The notes under the pieces: generated by a model | Database searches by the model: none | The model's input: only the letters and a program-made list of their open reading frames with translations | Told to the model about the DNA's origin: nothing | Translations under genes and position numbers: made by a program | From: an uncultured Corynebacterium sp. | Lineage (GTDB): Bacteria; Actinomycetota; Actinomycetes; Mycobacteriales; Mycobacteriaceae | DNA: 64,000 bases | Direction: 5' to 3' | Assembly (NCBI RefSeq): GCF_946222305.1 | Contig: NZ_CAMIHZ010000001.1 | Location: 107,656-171,655 of the forward strand | Shown: positions 11,633 to 20,454 of the stretch, in pieces | Layout of the letters: each line of letters starts with the position of its first letter | How positions within the stretch are numbered: the first letter of the stretch is position 1

Positions 11633-12196
11633 TTAGTTGCTCACGCGGGACAGGTAGGAGCCATCGCGGGTATCCACGCGCACTACATTGCCGGTCTCCA
11701 GGAACAGTGGAACCTGGATTTCCGCACCGGTCTCCAAGGTGGCTGGCTTGGTACCACCGGTGGAACGATCGCCCTGCAGGCCTGGGTCGGTCTGCTCGAT
11801 ACGAAGATCAACGGATACTGGCAGCTCAGCGAACAGTGCCTCACCCTCGTGGAAAGAAACCTGCACCGTGGTGTTTTCCAGCAGGAATCGAGCGCCGTCG
11901 CCCATCAGGTGTGGTGGCAGTTCGATCTGCTCGTAGTTCTTCTCGTCCATGAGGACGTAGTTGGTGCCGTCGTTGTATAGGTAAGTCATGTCGCGACGGT
12001 CCACATTTGCGGTTTCCACCTTCACACCCGCGTTGAAGGTCTTATCGACGGTCTTGCCGGAGATGATCTCCTTCAGCTTCGTACGGACGAAAGCTGGGCC
12101 CTTGCCTGGCTTAACGTGCTGGAACTCGATGATCTGAACCAGCTTGTTGTCCAGCTTGAGAACCAGACCATTCTTGAAATCCGCGGTAGTTGCCAC
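11633..12196 (-). CDS. efp: Elongation factor P
   Basis: Rescues ribosomes stalled at polyproline by stimulating peptide-bond formation. The 187 residues form the usual three beta-barrel domains, with the tip loop KPGKGPAFVRTKLKEI carrying the lysine at the position modified in other bacteria. The C-terminal signature is ETGAEIQVPLFLETGNVVRVDTRDG-like, ending SYLSRVSN. The start is GTG at 12196 with a GAGGAG Shine-Dalgarno. It lies between pepQ and nusB, a common actinobacterial order, and has its own likely promoter at 12283-12291. Confidence 0.97.
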   Translation of the reverse strand: MATTADFKNGLVLKLDNKLVQIIEFQHVKPGKGPAFVRTKLKEIISGKTVDKTFNAGVKVETANVDRRDMTYLYNDGTNYVLMDEKNYEQIELPPHLMGDGARFLLENTTVQVSFHEGEALFAELPVSVDLRIEQTDPGLQGDRSTGGTKPATLETGAEIQVPLFLETGNVVRVDTRDGSYLSRVSN

Positions 12197-12282
12197 GTGT
12201 GTATCTCCTCAGTTTTTCATTCGCGATGGTTTCGCCACGATCGCCTCTAGCTCGGCAGATCGCATTAGATGGCCGGTGAAGT

Positions 12283-12291
12283 ATTCTATCA
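12283..12291 (-). promoter_or_regulatory. Candidate efp promoter (extended -10)
   Basis: The minus-strand sequence TGATAGAAT is an extended -10 (TGN plus TAGAAT) in the 110-nt gap between pepQ and efp. No good -35 hexamer is visible, which is normal for the extended type. The leader would be about 80 nt. Confidence 0.45.
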
Positions 12292-12306
12292 CTTCGACGC
12301 CACGCG

Positions 12307-13398
12307 TTATACGACCACCAATTCCGTGGGCGAGGCGTTGCAGCTGATGTGGCCTTCCTTAGTCACCACGTAGGTGTTCTCGATACGCAGGCCGGTTTTG
12401 CCGGGCAAGTAGATACCGGGCTCAACAGTGATGGTCATACCCTCTTCCAGGATGGACTGCTCATCAACCCCCGCAGCTGCCCGTGGCGCCTCGTGCACGT
12501 CCAACCCCACGCCGTGACCGGTGGAGTGGACAAAGTATTCCCCATAACCCGCATCAGTGATGAGGTCGCGGCATGCCGAGTCTACGGCACGAAGGCTGGT
12601 GCCTGGCTTCACGACTTCCTCGCCAGCTTTTTGAGCTCGGTAGACGATGTCGTAGACTTCTTGAGCCAACTCGTCTGGCTCCCCAACGCACACTGCGCGG
12701 GTTTGGTCAGAAGCATAGCCATTCAGGTAAATGCCAAAATCCACCGTCACCAGGCCGGGAACGATCTTGTCGCGGGACACTCCAGCGTGGGGCTTAGCGC
12801 CATTTTCGCCACTGGCCAGGATCGTATCGAAGCTCAAAGCCTCCGCACCCGCGAGCCGTAGGCGGTTTTCCAAGTCCGCAGCCGCCTCGATTTCAGTAAG
12901 CCCCTCGCGGATACCACCGTCGGCAATGAATTTAGTCCACACCGAATCAGCCAATTCACCGGCCGCCAGCAGGGCACGAACTTCGCGCTCATCCTTGAGC
13001 AACCGTTCCGCTTCCACAGCCCCCGATAGCACAGAAGGATCGCCAAGTTCACGAGCACTGCCCACAGGAAGGCTCGGTTCGACCGCGAAACCAGCCGACC
13101 CCGCGACATCCTTCATTAGGGGCAGCAGCCGATTTTCCACCCGAATATCGATATCTTGCGGAGCCCCGGTCTCCAGACGAATCTGGGTATCGTACCGACC
13201 ATCGGTTCCGAGGACAGAGGAACCATCTGCGCGCAACAGCAGTACAGCGTTGGAGCCGCTGAAGCCCGTCAGATATTGAATATTCTTCAGATCGGTGACC
13301 AGCAGCGCGGCCTCGCCCCCAGTCTCAATCCTTTCCGCTACGCGCTGGCGACGTTGCTGAAAGTTCGCAACTGCTTCGTCTGTGATCTTCGTGGCCAC
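12307..13398 (-). CDS. pepQ: M24 metallopeptidase, Xaa-Pro peptidase (PepQ-like)
   Basis: Cytoplasmic dipeptidase/aminopeptidase acting on Xaa-Pro bonds. The 363 residues have an N-terminal creatinase-like domain and a C-terminal pita-bread catalytic domain. The metal ligands are visible: Asp in VDFGIYLNGYASDQ, His in HSTGHGVGLDVHE, and the two Glu in TVEPGIYLPGK and LRIENTYVV. The start is GTG at 13398 with a GAGGAG ribosome binding site. The position between aroQ and efp matches the mycobacterial pepQ locus. Prolidase and aminopeptidase P activities cannot be separated from sequence alone. Confidence 0.92.
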   Translation of the reverse strand: MATKITDEAVANFQQRRQRVAERIETGGEAALLVTDLKNIQYLTGFSGSNAVLLLRADGSSVLGTDGRYDTQIRLETGAPQDIDIRVENRLLPLMKDVAGSAGFAVEPSLPVGSARELGDPSVLSGAVEAERLLKDEREVRALLAAGELADSVWTKFIADGGIREGLTEIEAAADLENRLRLAGAEALSFDTILASGENGAKPHAGVSRDKIVPGLVTVDFGIYLNGYASDQTRAVCVGEPDELAQEVYDIVYRAQKAGEEVVKPGTSLRAVDSACRDLITDAGYGEYFVHSTGHGVGLDVHEAPRAAAGVDEQSILEEGMTITVEPGIYLPGKTGLRIENTYVVTKEGHISCNASPTELVVV

Positions 13399-13497
13399 TA
13401 GTCAGCTCCTCAAAGTGCTCGGTGCTTTTGCATCCACTTTAACGACAACGAATTGTTACCGGTGCACCGCCTTAAGTCAGTCGAAGGTGGCGTCGCA

Positions 13498-13576
13498 TAA
13501 AAAAGAGGCGAGAAGAGAGAAGAAGCCAGAGAAGCAGAGAATTCAGAACAAAGGAGACGGAAAAAGGAGACCACAG
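13498..13576 (-). promoter_or_regulatory. Pyrimidine-rich tract downstream of aroQ, possible Rho-utilisation region
   Basis: Between the aroQ stop and pepQ, the minus-strand transcript is almost all C and U: 61 of 70 plus-strand bases at 13501-13570 are purines. No hairpin terminator is visible in the 186-nt gap. A CU-rich, G-poor RNA just after a stop codon is what Rho-loading sites look like. The role is inferred. Confidence 0.35.
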
Positions 13577-13584
13577 ATGTAACA

Positions 13585-14064
13585 TCAAGCGAAGAAGCGC
13601 AACGCGGCGACGTAGCCGTAGATACCCAGGCCACAGATAACACCGGTCGCAATCGAGCTGAGGTAACTGTGTTGACGGAATTCCTCGCGAGCGTGGACGT
13701 TCGAAATGTGGACCTCGACGAAACCTGGGCCGTCGGCGAGTTCCGCAAGGGCATCCCGCAGGGCCACAGAGGTGTGGGTGTAGCCACCAGGGTTAATGAT
13801 GACGGCGTGGCCATCGTCCGCAGCCTGGTGAACGCGATCGATCAACGCGCCTTCGCTATTCGATTGGAAGAAGTCCACGTGGACACCAATGCGTTCGGCT
13901 TCGGTGCGGATCATATTTTCCACGTCTGGCAAGGTGGTGGAACCGTAGATCTCTGGTTGGCGCTTTCCCAAGCGGTTGAGGTTCGGACCATTGATCACAA
14001 CGACGTGCGGGATATTGTCCGTTGGTGCAGCGACGGTGTTGTCGTGAAAGGTAGGGGTGGCCAT
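13585..14064 (-). CDS. aroQ: 3-dehydroquinate dehydratase, type II
   Basis: Third step of the shikimate pathway: dehydrates 3-dehydroquinate. The 159 residues have the type II signature: VVINGPNLNRLGKRQPEIYG with the catalytic Tyr, the NPGGYTHTSVALRDAL block, and EVHISNVHAREEFRQHSYLS with the catalytic His. The ~18-residue N-terminal leader before the fold may be shorter in reality, but ATG at 14064 has a GGAGGAAC ribosome binding site. It lies 72 nt after aroB in the aro cluster. Confidence 0.97.
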   Translation of the reverse strand: MATPTFHDNTVAAPTDNIPHVVVINGPNLNRLGKRQPEIYGSTTLPDVENMIRTEAERIGVHVDFFQSNSEGALIDRVHQAADDGHAVIINPGGYTHTSVALRDALAELADGPGFVEVHISNVHAREEFRQHSYLSSIATGVICGLGIYGYVAALRFFA

Positions 14065-14136
14065 TGGTTCCTCCTGAGGCTCCGGTTCGCAGTAGGGCCG
14101 TGCAGTTTGCGGAGGCCCTTGTACTACAGGCGAAGG

Positions 14137-15210
14137 TTAGCTAATGGTGTTGTCATAGGCGCGCTGCAGCAATTCCGCGGAAGGCCCCTCCAACCGGGTT
14201 GGGCTGCCAATGGCATCGAGAACGACGAATCGAGTGACCCCCGCCTTGTTCTTCTTATCACGCGACATCGCTTCGGTGAGCGTGTCCAACTGTGCTCCGG
14301 CGTAGCTGGTCGGCAGCCCCACCGAATGCAGTATTCGGCGGTGAAGAGCCACCACTTCTTCATCGAGGAGCCCCGCTGCCCTCGCCAATTCCGCTTCATA
14401 GACCATGCCAACCGCCACAGCATGCCCGTGAGGCCAGGAGTAATCTTCGTAGTGTTCGATCGCGTGGCCGTAGGTGTGCCCATAGTTCAGAATTTCCCGC
14501 AGGTGGCTTTCCTTGAGGTCTTGGCCCACCACATCGGCTTTCACCCGGATTGCCTTTTCGATCAAAGTGGGCAGTGATCCTCCTGGCGCAACCGCTGCGC
14601 TGGGGTCTTCGAGGTAGAGGTCCAGGATGGAGTTGTCCCGAATAAATCCGGCTTTGATGATTTCCGCACTGCCCGCCACGATCTCAGCCGGCGGCAAGGT
14701 ATCCAGAACTTCCAGGTCCACCAGAACCGTGGCGGGTTCGTGGAAGGCTCCAACGAGGTTCTTGCCCGCAGCGGTGTTAATACCCGTTTTGCCCCCAACA
14801 GCGGCGTCGACCATGGCGAGCAACGTCGTTGGGCACTGAATGACCGACACGCCGCGCATCCAAGTGGCCGCGATGAACCCCGCCACGTCGGTTGCCGCTC
14901 CCCCGCCCAAACCGATGACGGCATCCTGACGGGTCAATCCCGCTTCCGCACATTCATCCCACAGTAGCGAAGCCTGCTCGATGGTCTTACCGCGCTCCGC
15001 ATCAGCCAATTCGATCACGTGGACGGTGCGATCCTTATCCCGGACCAGTTGTGCTAGTGCGTCTGCCCGGTCAGCCAAAGCCGGCTGGTGGATCAGCAGG
15101 TAATTCTGTGCCTTGGGGGTGGCTGCAACAGCTTCGCGGGCGACGAATTCCAGTCCGCGATCGATGTGGACGATGTATGGTCTTACGGAATTCACAGAAA
15201 TTTGAGGCAT
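14137..15210 (-). CDS. aroB: 3-dehydroquinate synthase
   Basis: Second shikimate step: NAD-dependent cyclisation of DAHP to 3-dehydroquinate. The 357 residues show the NAD/metal motifs GLGGGAATDVAGFIAATWMRG and PTTLLAMVDAAVGGKTGIN (long motifs given in part), and the metal-binding HGHAVAVGM and NYGHTYGHAIEH. It lies 57 nt downstream of aroK; cotranscription with aroK and aroC is likely. Confidence 0.97.
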   Translation of the reverse strand: MPQISVNSVRPYIVHIDRGLEFVAREAVAATPKAQNYLLIHQPALADRADALAQLVRDKDRTVHVIELADAERGKTIEQASLLWDECAEAGLTRQDAVIGLGGGAATDVAGFIAATWMRGVSVIQCPTTLLAMVDAAVGGKTGINTAAGKNLVGAFHEPATVLVDLEVLDTLPPAEIVAGSAEIIKAGFIRDNSILDLYLEDPSAAVAPGGSLPTLIEKAIRVKADVVGQDLKESHLREILNYGHTYGHAIEHYEDYSWPHGHAVAVGMVYEAELARAAGLLDEEVVALHRRILHSVGLPTSYAGAQLDTLTEAMSRDKKNKAGVTRFVVLDAIGSPTRLEGPSAELLQRAYDNTIS

Positions 15211-15267
15211 TGTTTTCGCTTCTTGAGGTCAGTGAAGGGGTGGAATGAGGGTTTAGCTACGCACGTG

Positions 15268-15804
15268 TTATGGGCGCTCAGAAGGCAACTGATCGGGATA
15301 AATGTCCTCCATGAACGTAAGAATCTCGGTGACCACGCGCTGGGAGGACTTATTGCTCATGGCGATGGTGTAGTCCGAAACTTCCTCGTACAAAGGTCCC
15401 CGCTGAGTCAATAGTTTTTCATAAGCTGCCCGGGGATCCTCCACATTCAGCAACGGCCGGCTGCGGTTACCAGATAACCGCCGCATGGCTTCATCAACGG
15501 GCAAATCAAGACGCACCACGACCTGGTGGGCCAGCAGCTTCCGAGTGGCCGGTGTGACCACTGCCCCTCCGCCAAGCGCCAGAACGCCGGAACCTTGGAG
15601 CGCTCCCGCAATCACTTCGTGCTCAATCTTGCGAAACTCTTCTTCCCCGAGTTTTTCCAAAACTTTGCCGCACGGCATGTTGAACCTCTCGGCGATGAGC
15701 TGGTCGCTATCGGTGAAAGTCGTACCCAGCGCATGGGCTACTCGCTGGCCGATGGTGGTCTTGCCGTTGCCTGGCATACCGACGAGGACAACGCGGGGGC
15801 TCAT
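15268..15804 (-). CDS. aroK: Shikimate kinase
   Basis: Phosphorylates shikimate at O3. The 178-residue P-loop kinase has Walker A GMPGNGKTT at residues 9-17, the shikimate-binding DSDQLIAERF, GGGAVV, and the lid arginine in SGNRSRPLL. The ATG at 15804 overlaps the aroC stop by four bases (ATGA), indicating translational coupling; a longer in-frame start would lie inside aroC. Confidence 0.96.
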   Translation of the reverse strand: MSPRVVLVGMPGNGKTTIGQRVAHALGTTFTDSDQLIAERFNMPCGKVLEKLGEEEFRKIEHEVIAGALQGSGVLALGGGAVVTPATRKLLAHQVVVRLDLPVDEAMRRLSGNRSRPLLNVEDPRAAYEKLLTQRGPLYEEVSDYTIAMSNKSSQRVVTEILTFMEDIYPDQLPSERP

Positions 15805-17042
15805 GGCTCCTGCCCTTCTTCCACCGGCAGGGCATCCCAATCCAGACGTTCACGAACGTAGTCTTGGTAGCTTTCGAAGTTGCGCTTAACCTCGTCAAGG
15901 CTGTCACCACCGAATTTTTCCATCACGGCGCGGGCCAAAACCAAGGCCACCATGGTCTCGGCGACCACACCAGCGGCGGGTACTGCGCACACATCAGAGC
16001 GCTGGTGAATACCTGTAGCAGCTGCACCGCTATCCATGTCTACAGTTTTCAGGGCGCGTGGCACTGTGCTGATGGGTTTCATCGCGGCCCGCACGACGAG
16101 AGTTTCGCCGTTAGTCATTCCACCTTCAATGCCTCCGGCACGGTTGGACAGACGACTTACACCGGATCCCTCCTCGGCGCGCACCATCTCGTCATGGGCT
16201 TCCGAGCCCCGGCGACGTGCCTCCTCAAAGCCATCGCCAATTTCCACGCCCTTGATAGCTTGGATTCCCATCAGTGCAGAAGCCAATTGTGCATCGAGTC
16301 GCGCATCCCCGGAGGTGTGAGAGCCCAACCCAATGGGAAGCCCCTTGACCACGACCTCCACGACTCCGCCTAAGGTATCTCCGGATTTCTTCGCAGCTTT
16401 GATTTCATCGATCATTTCGGCCTCTGCCTCGGCATTAGCCGCGCGGACTGGAGAGGCGTCAATATCCTCCAGCTGGGGAAACTCCGGTACGGGTCCAGAG
16501 TACGGAGTGGAACCGCCAATCGAGATGACGTGACTCAGCACCTCCACACCCAGCACTTCGCGAAGAAGGGCGCGGGCGAACGTTCCCGCTGCCACCCGGG
16601 CAGCAGTTTCGCGGGCGCTGGAACGCTCCAAAATCGGGCGTGCCTCGGTGTGGTTGAACTTCACCATGCCCGAGAAATCAGCGTGCCCTGGGCGGGGACG
16701 GGTCAAACGTGCACCGCGACCGCTATCCATTTCCTTAGCGACCTCTGGATCCTCCATGTCGATCGGATCCGCAGACATGATCGTGGTCCACTTTGGCCAC
16801 TCCGTATTCCCAATCATCACCGCAACGGGACTACCCAACGTCAGACCGTGGCGCACACCGGACAGGAAAGTAACTTCATCGGCCTCAAACTTCATGCGAG
16901 CCCCGCGGCCATACCCCAGGCGACGTCGCGCGAGCTGACGGGAAACCTCTTCGCGGGTCACGCTGAGCCCCGCAGGCAGGTTTTCAATCAGAGAAATCAG
17001 AGCTTGGCCGTGCGATTCACCGGCAGTGGTCCATCTGAGCAT
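15801..17042 (-). CDS. aroC: Chorismate synthase
   Basis: Final shikimate step: FMN-dependent conversion of EPSP to chorismate. The ~413 residues begin MLRWTTAGESHG, the conserved family start, and carry RPGHADFSGMVKF, SARETAARVAAG, and NRAGGIEGGMTNGE, which surround the active site. The ATG at 17042 is chosen over one three codons upstream because it matches the family N-terminus; no strong ribosome binding site distinguishes them. The gene overlaps aroK by 4 nt and follows the peptidase gene by 13 nt. Confidence 0.96.
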   Translation of the reverse strand: MLRWTTAGESHGQALISLIENLPAGLSVTREEVSRQLARRRLGYGRGARMKFEADEVTFLSGVRHGLTLGSPVAVMIGNTEWPKWTTIMSADPIDMEDPEVAKEMDSGRGARLTRPRPGHADFSGMVKFNHTEARPILERSSARETAARVAAGTFARALLREVLGVEVLSHVISIGGSTPYSGPVPEFPQLEDIDASPVRAANAEAEAEMIDEIKAAKKSGDTLGGVVEVVVKGLPIGLGSHTSGDARLDAQLASALMGIQAIKGVEIGDGFEEARRRGSEAHDEMVRAEEGSGVSRLSNRAGGIEGGMTNGETLVVRAAMKPISTVPRALKTVDMDSGAAATGIHQRSDVCAVPAAGVVAETMVALVLARAVMEKFGGDSLDEVKRNFESYQDYVRERLDWDALPVEEGQEP

Positions 17043-17055
17043 GCAGTACATCTTA

Positions 17056-17565
17056 CTATGCCCCAGCTGGAATAAACGCCACTACCACCACTGATGTGCC
17101 ACCGACCATCGCCGGCCCGTGGGGTAAGTACGGGTCTCTGCTACTTGTCGACTTCTTTTTTGCTGTGATGACGCCTACCCCGCCCGCCAGCGCCATAGCT
17201 ATCCATAGGCCCCAAAAATTCCCGCCCGTAGCCAACGTGCCAAGTGTGAGCGCAAGTTTCGCATCCCCTCCGCCCACTGCCATACGGCCGTGAATGAGGG
17301 GCGCGACCACTATGAATCCCGCCCACAGGACTCCTCCGAGTAGTTGCTCTGGGCGCCACCCGGGCAAAAAGACCGTGCCAAACGCGGTCAGGATGAATGC
17401 GGGCCACGTGTAGTAGTTGGGTAGACGGCGCGTGGTGGCGTCTACCCAACTGACCCTAAGACCCCAGATCGCGTAGGCCAACCACACCGTGGCCCAGCCC
17501 CACGACGGCAGCGCGTGGGTAGTTCCGAGTAAAGCGCTGAACGAACTCGGGATGACTAATTGCAC
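17056..17565 (-). CDS. Prepilin-peptidase-like A24 membrane protease, peptidase domain only
   Basis: Integral membrane aspartyl protease of the type IV prepilin/preflagellin family. The two catalytic Asp motifs are present: VDATTRRLPN (Asp about residue 42) and VGGGDAKL (GxGD, Asp about 101). Several hydrophobic segments surround them. At ~169 residues it lacks the cysteine-rich N-methyltransferase domain of full PilD enzymes. The GTG at 17565 is chosen for its GGGGGAGGGG purine-rich ribosome binding site; an upstream GTG (17622) has none. It sits between aroE and aroC, as its relative does in M. tuberculosis. No pilin gene is in the window, so the substrate is unknown. Confidence 0.82.
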   Translation of the reverse strand: MQLVIPSSFSALLGTTHALPSWGWATVWLAYAIWGLRVSWVDATTRRLPNYYTWPAFILTAFGTVFLPGWRPEQLLGGVLWAGFIVVAPLIHGRMAVGGGDAKLALTLGTLATGGNFWGLWIAMALAGGVGVITAKKKSTSSRDPYLPHGPAMVGGTSVVVVAFIPAGA

Positions 17566-17731
17566 GCTTGCCCCTCCCCCTTGTGTGGCAAGTTTTTCTG
17601 CGCCCTGTTCTCCGCCGGTCACCGCGCGAGTGGCTCGACTGGAATAGTAGTTTCAGCTCGGCGGGTCTGGGCAGCCCAAGCGGACCAGGAAGCTCAGGTG
17701 CCTCATGTGGCGGTGACGGCACCTGCGACGC

Positions 17732-18646
17732 CTACTGCGACTTGTTCTGCAACACCACATCCAGCATAAGGCCCTCTGGGCTCGTGTGCCCGGTGAAAAG
17801 ACGGAACTGCTCTTCTGCCTGACCGGCCAACATGCGCAAACCATCGGCGTGCGGCAATTCAGCCTGCTGAGCGGCCGACAGCAGCGGGGTGGGATAAGGG
17901 TCGTAGATAACGTCAATGATCGCGCGCGTGTTGAGCAGTGCCGGGATGAGGGGTTCCACAGCCTCGGCGGGCACAGTCGAAATAACGACGCCAGCTCCGC
18001 GGACGGTAGCTTCCAGCGAGGCATCGTCGAATCGCGCCCATTGGAACTCCATGCCGAACCCTTCAACGAGCGACTGCAGGTTCAACGCACGCTCCGAGCG
18101 GGCGAGGACAATGACGCGATGCGCTCCCGCCTCCGCGAGAGCCGCCACAGCGGGACGTGCAGTGCCACCATTCCCAATCACCACTGCTGTGGTACCCGCC
18201 AGATCCGGTGCACCTTCAGCAACAACGTGTTCCAAGCAGCGGGTCACACCATCGACGTCAGTGTTTTCAGCCAACCACTGGAGGCGTTCTGAGATGCCGT
18301 CCTCAAACTCTGCCTCGATCCAACGCGGTACCAGCGTATTGGCCGTGCCGATACCGAGCGCTCGTTCGGTGGCAACATCAGCCAAATCCAGGGCAGCTTG
18401 CTTCCCTGGCATGGTCACAGAAAAACCGCGGATACCTGGAAGCTCGGCTGCGGCCTGCATGAGGCGACGAATGTCACGGGCCTCTCCCGCCTCAACGCGG
18501 TAATAGGACATATCGTCCAAACCGACGGCGCGGTAGCCCGCCGTGTGCAGCTGCGGTGACAACGAGTGCTCGATGGGGCGACCGAGCACGGCGCAACGCG
18601 GATTGGCTAACGCTAGGAACTCATCGACGGTGAGGAAGCTGCCCAC
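17732..18646 (-). CDS. aroE: Shikimate dehydrogenase
   Basis: NADPH-dependent reduction of 3-dehydroshikimate. The 304 residues show the substrate-site IEHSLSPQLHTAGY, the catalytic-Lys motif TMPGKQAALDLAD, NTDVDGV, and the dinucleotide loop VIGNGGTARPAVAALAEAG. The C-terminus has the family block DGLRMLAGQAEEQFRLFTG. The start abuts the mltG stop (18647), so the two are translationally close. An insert with WIEAEFEDGISERLQWLAE before the Asn-Thr-Asp motif is somewhat longer than usual. Confidence 0.94.
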   Translation of the reverse strand: MGSFLTVDEFLALANPRCAVLGRPIEHSLSPQLHTAGYRAVGLDDMSYYRVEAGEARDIRRLMQAAAELPGIRGFSVTMPGKQAALDLADVATERALGIGTANTLVPRWIEAEFEDGISERLQWLAENTDVDGVTRCLEHVVAEGAPDLAGTTAVVIGNGGTARPAVAALAEAGAHRVIVLARSERALNLQSLVEGFGMEFQWARFDDASLEATVRGAGVVISTVPAEAVEPLIPALLNTRAIIDVIYDPYPTPLLSAAQQAELPHADGLRMLAGQAEEQFRLFTGHTSPEGLMLDVVLQNKSQ

Positions 18647-19783
18647 TTAGCGCCCCGAATCCAAAACGCCGTTAGCGCGGGACTGTTCGATGGCCTTTTC
18701 GTGCTCCGCGAAGTCGCGGTTGAACACGGTGGTGCCGTCCTTGTCGATGGTGACGAAGTACAGCCAATCACCAGGTGCTGGGTTTTCGATGGCGTGCAAA
18801 GCCTTAAGACCTGGAGACGCGATCGGAGTACCGGGTAGGCCTTGCTTCGCGTAGGTGTTCCATGGGGTAACACGCTTACGGTCGGCGTCGGTCGTGGCCA
18901 CCTCTTGCTCGCTGAGCGAGTAGTTCACCGTGGAGTCGAACTCCAACTTCTGGTTGATCTTCAAGCGGTTGAGGATCACACGACCAACCTTGTCGAAGTC
19001 GTTAGCTGGCGCCTCGCGTTCGATCAGCGATGCAGCTGTGACCATCTCGTAGGGGCTCAAGCCGATCTTGCCCGCAGCGGAAACCAGGCCGGTGTTTTCG
19101 TATTGCTCAGCCGATGCAGTGATCAGCGTCTTCATGATCTGAGTCGGATCACTTGTTGGGTCGAACACGTGGATGCCTGGAGAAATGAGTCCCTCGATGC
19201 GCTTGGGGTCATCACCGCGACGGTTGACTGCCTCCTGCGCCCACTGTGGCACACCCAAGTCCGCGGGCGCTGTTTGGGACACTGCTTGGCGCAGCTTGTC
19301 TGGGCTCACGCACGTGTTTTCGTCTTGGCACGTTTGCTTGGAAACGAGCGTGTAGATTCCCTCGCGGGTCTTGCCACCCACGACGGTCACGTCTTCCAAC
19401 GTCAAACCGGTGGGAATATCGACGACACCGCGACGACTCTTCTCATCCGAGAGCTTGCTTAGGGCGGCCTTCGCAGACATTTCCTCCTGCAGTGGGTAGT
19501 ACCCAGCCTGCAAGGTTGGTGGTTCCTTGGAGACCTCTGCCATCAGAGCGCGACGGGAGCCGACCACATTCTTTTCCACGAGCTCGGGAACTAGCGAAGC
19601 GACTGAGTCACCTTCATCAACACGAACCATTACGATCTTGCCGTTGCCACTTCCCGAGTAGTCGCGGGTTCCGACAATTTCACGCTGGTACCAGATGTAG
19701 CCCAACGTGCCGACCAGCAAGAGAACAAGCGCGATCGATAAGGCGCCGGCCCATTGCCGACGGCGCCTGTACTTCGGTTGCAT
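18647..19783 (-). CDS. mltG: Endolytic murein transglycosylase MltG (YceG family)
   Basis: Membrane-anchored lytic transglycosylase that cuts nascent glycan strands and limits their length. The 378 residues have a basic N-terminus and one transmembrane segment (ALSIALVLLLVGTLGYIWY, about 14-32). LysM-like and catalytic domains follow, with the catalytic Glu in TAASLIEREAPAND and the end motif KQGLPGTPIASPGLKAL. The start ATG at 19783 has an AAGGGAAG Shine-Dalgarno; the longer frame is not supported. The gene lies between ruvX and aroE, the standard bacterial context. Confidence 0.95.
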   Translation of the reverse strand: MQPKYRRRRQWAGALSIALVLLLVGTLGYIWYQREIVGTRDYSGSGNGKIVMVRVDEGDSVASLVPELVEKNVVGSRRALMAEVSKEPPTLQAGYYPLQEEMSAKAALSKLSDEKSRRGVVDIPTGLTLEDVTVVGGKTREGIYTLVSKQTCQDENTCVSPDKLRQAVSQTAPADLGVPQWAQEAVNRRGDDPKRIEGLISPGIHVFDPTSDPTQIMKTLITASAEQYENTGLVSAAGKIGLSPYEMVTAASLIEREAPANDFDKVGRVILNRLKINQKLEFDSTVNYSLSEQEVATTDADRKRVTPWNTYAKQGLPGTPIASPGLKALHAIENPAPGDWLYFVTIDKDGTTVFNRDFAEHEKAIEQSRANGVLDSGR

Positions 19784-19875
19784 TCGTTGCTTCCCTTTCC
19801 TCGCAGTCAGGTCCTCAAAGACGTCATAAGAGTGGTAGAGCCTATTGTTACATGACGAACCGTAGAAACTGGCAA

Positions 19876-20454
19876 TTACTCGCCGAAATTCGGTGTGTTT
19901 AACGCACGCTTTCGCCCATCGAGCCACCCCTGCAGAATGTGGACGGCGGCTGCTTGGTCAATGCGCTTGCGCCCCTTCTTTACATTGACGCCAGAAGCGT
20001 GCATGGCAGCTGTGGCTGCCACAGTAGACATACGTTCATCGACCATGCGGATAGGAATCTGCTGGTCGAAGCGACCTTCCAACTCCTCCGCCAAGGCTAG
20101 GGCAAAGCCCCTAGCCTTCTCGGTGCTCGCGGTGGAGTTGCCACGCAGAGCCACCGGCAAGCCGACCACGACCTCTACAACGAAGTTTGATTCCACGGCA
20201 TTGGCGACATAGCGGACGTCACCCCCGTCATCTCGGGCGTGGATCGTACGCAATGGCGAGGCGAGAACCCCATCGGGATCACTTAACGCCAAGCCGATAC
20301 GCACAGTACCCACATCAACCCCAAGTCGACGACCACGACCCGGGTCGTTTTCCGCCGACGGGTGCTCCGCTACTTCGAATCTGCGGTGTGCACCGGTCCC
20401 CTCGGATCCACGAGCCGAACCGTTCCGGCGGAATTCGCGCCCCGACTTAGCCAT
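19876..20454 (-). CDS. ruvX: Putative Holliday junction resolvase / rRNA-processing nuclease RuvX (YqgF)
   Basis: RNase H-fold nuclease of the YqgF family, implicated in pre-16S rRNA 5' maturation and proposed as a Holliday junction resolvase. The ~192 residues have the first acidic motif LGVDVGTVRIGLALSDPDG, VVVGLPVALRGN, and the later DERMSTVAA and RIDQAAAVHILQ. The ~40-residue basic N-terminal extension (AKSGREFRRNGSARG...) is longer than in most homologues. The ATG at 20454 overlaps the alaS stop by 8 nt. Order alaS-ruvX-mltG-aroE is conserved in mycobacteria. Confidence 0.93.
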   Translation of the reverse strand: MAKSGREFRRNGSARGSEGTGAHRRFEVAEHPSAENDPGRGRRLGVDVGTVRIGLALSDPDGVLASPLRTIHARDDGGDVRYVANAVESNFVVEVVVGLPVALRGNSTASTEKARGFALALAEELEGRFDQQIPIRMVDERMSTVAATAAMHASGVNVKKGRKRIDQAAAVHILQGWLDGRKRALNTPNFGE

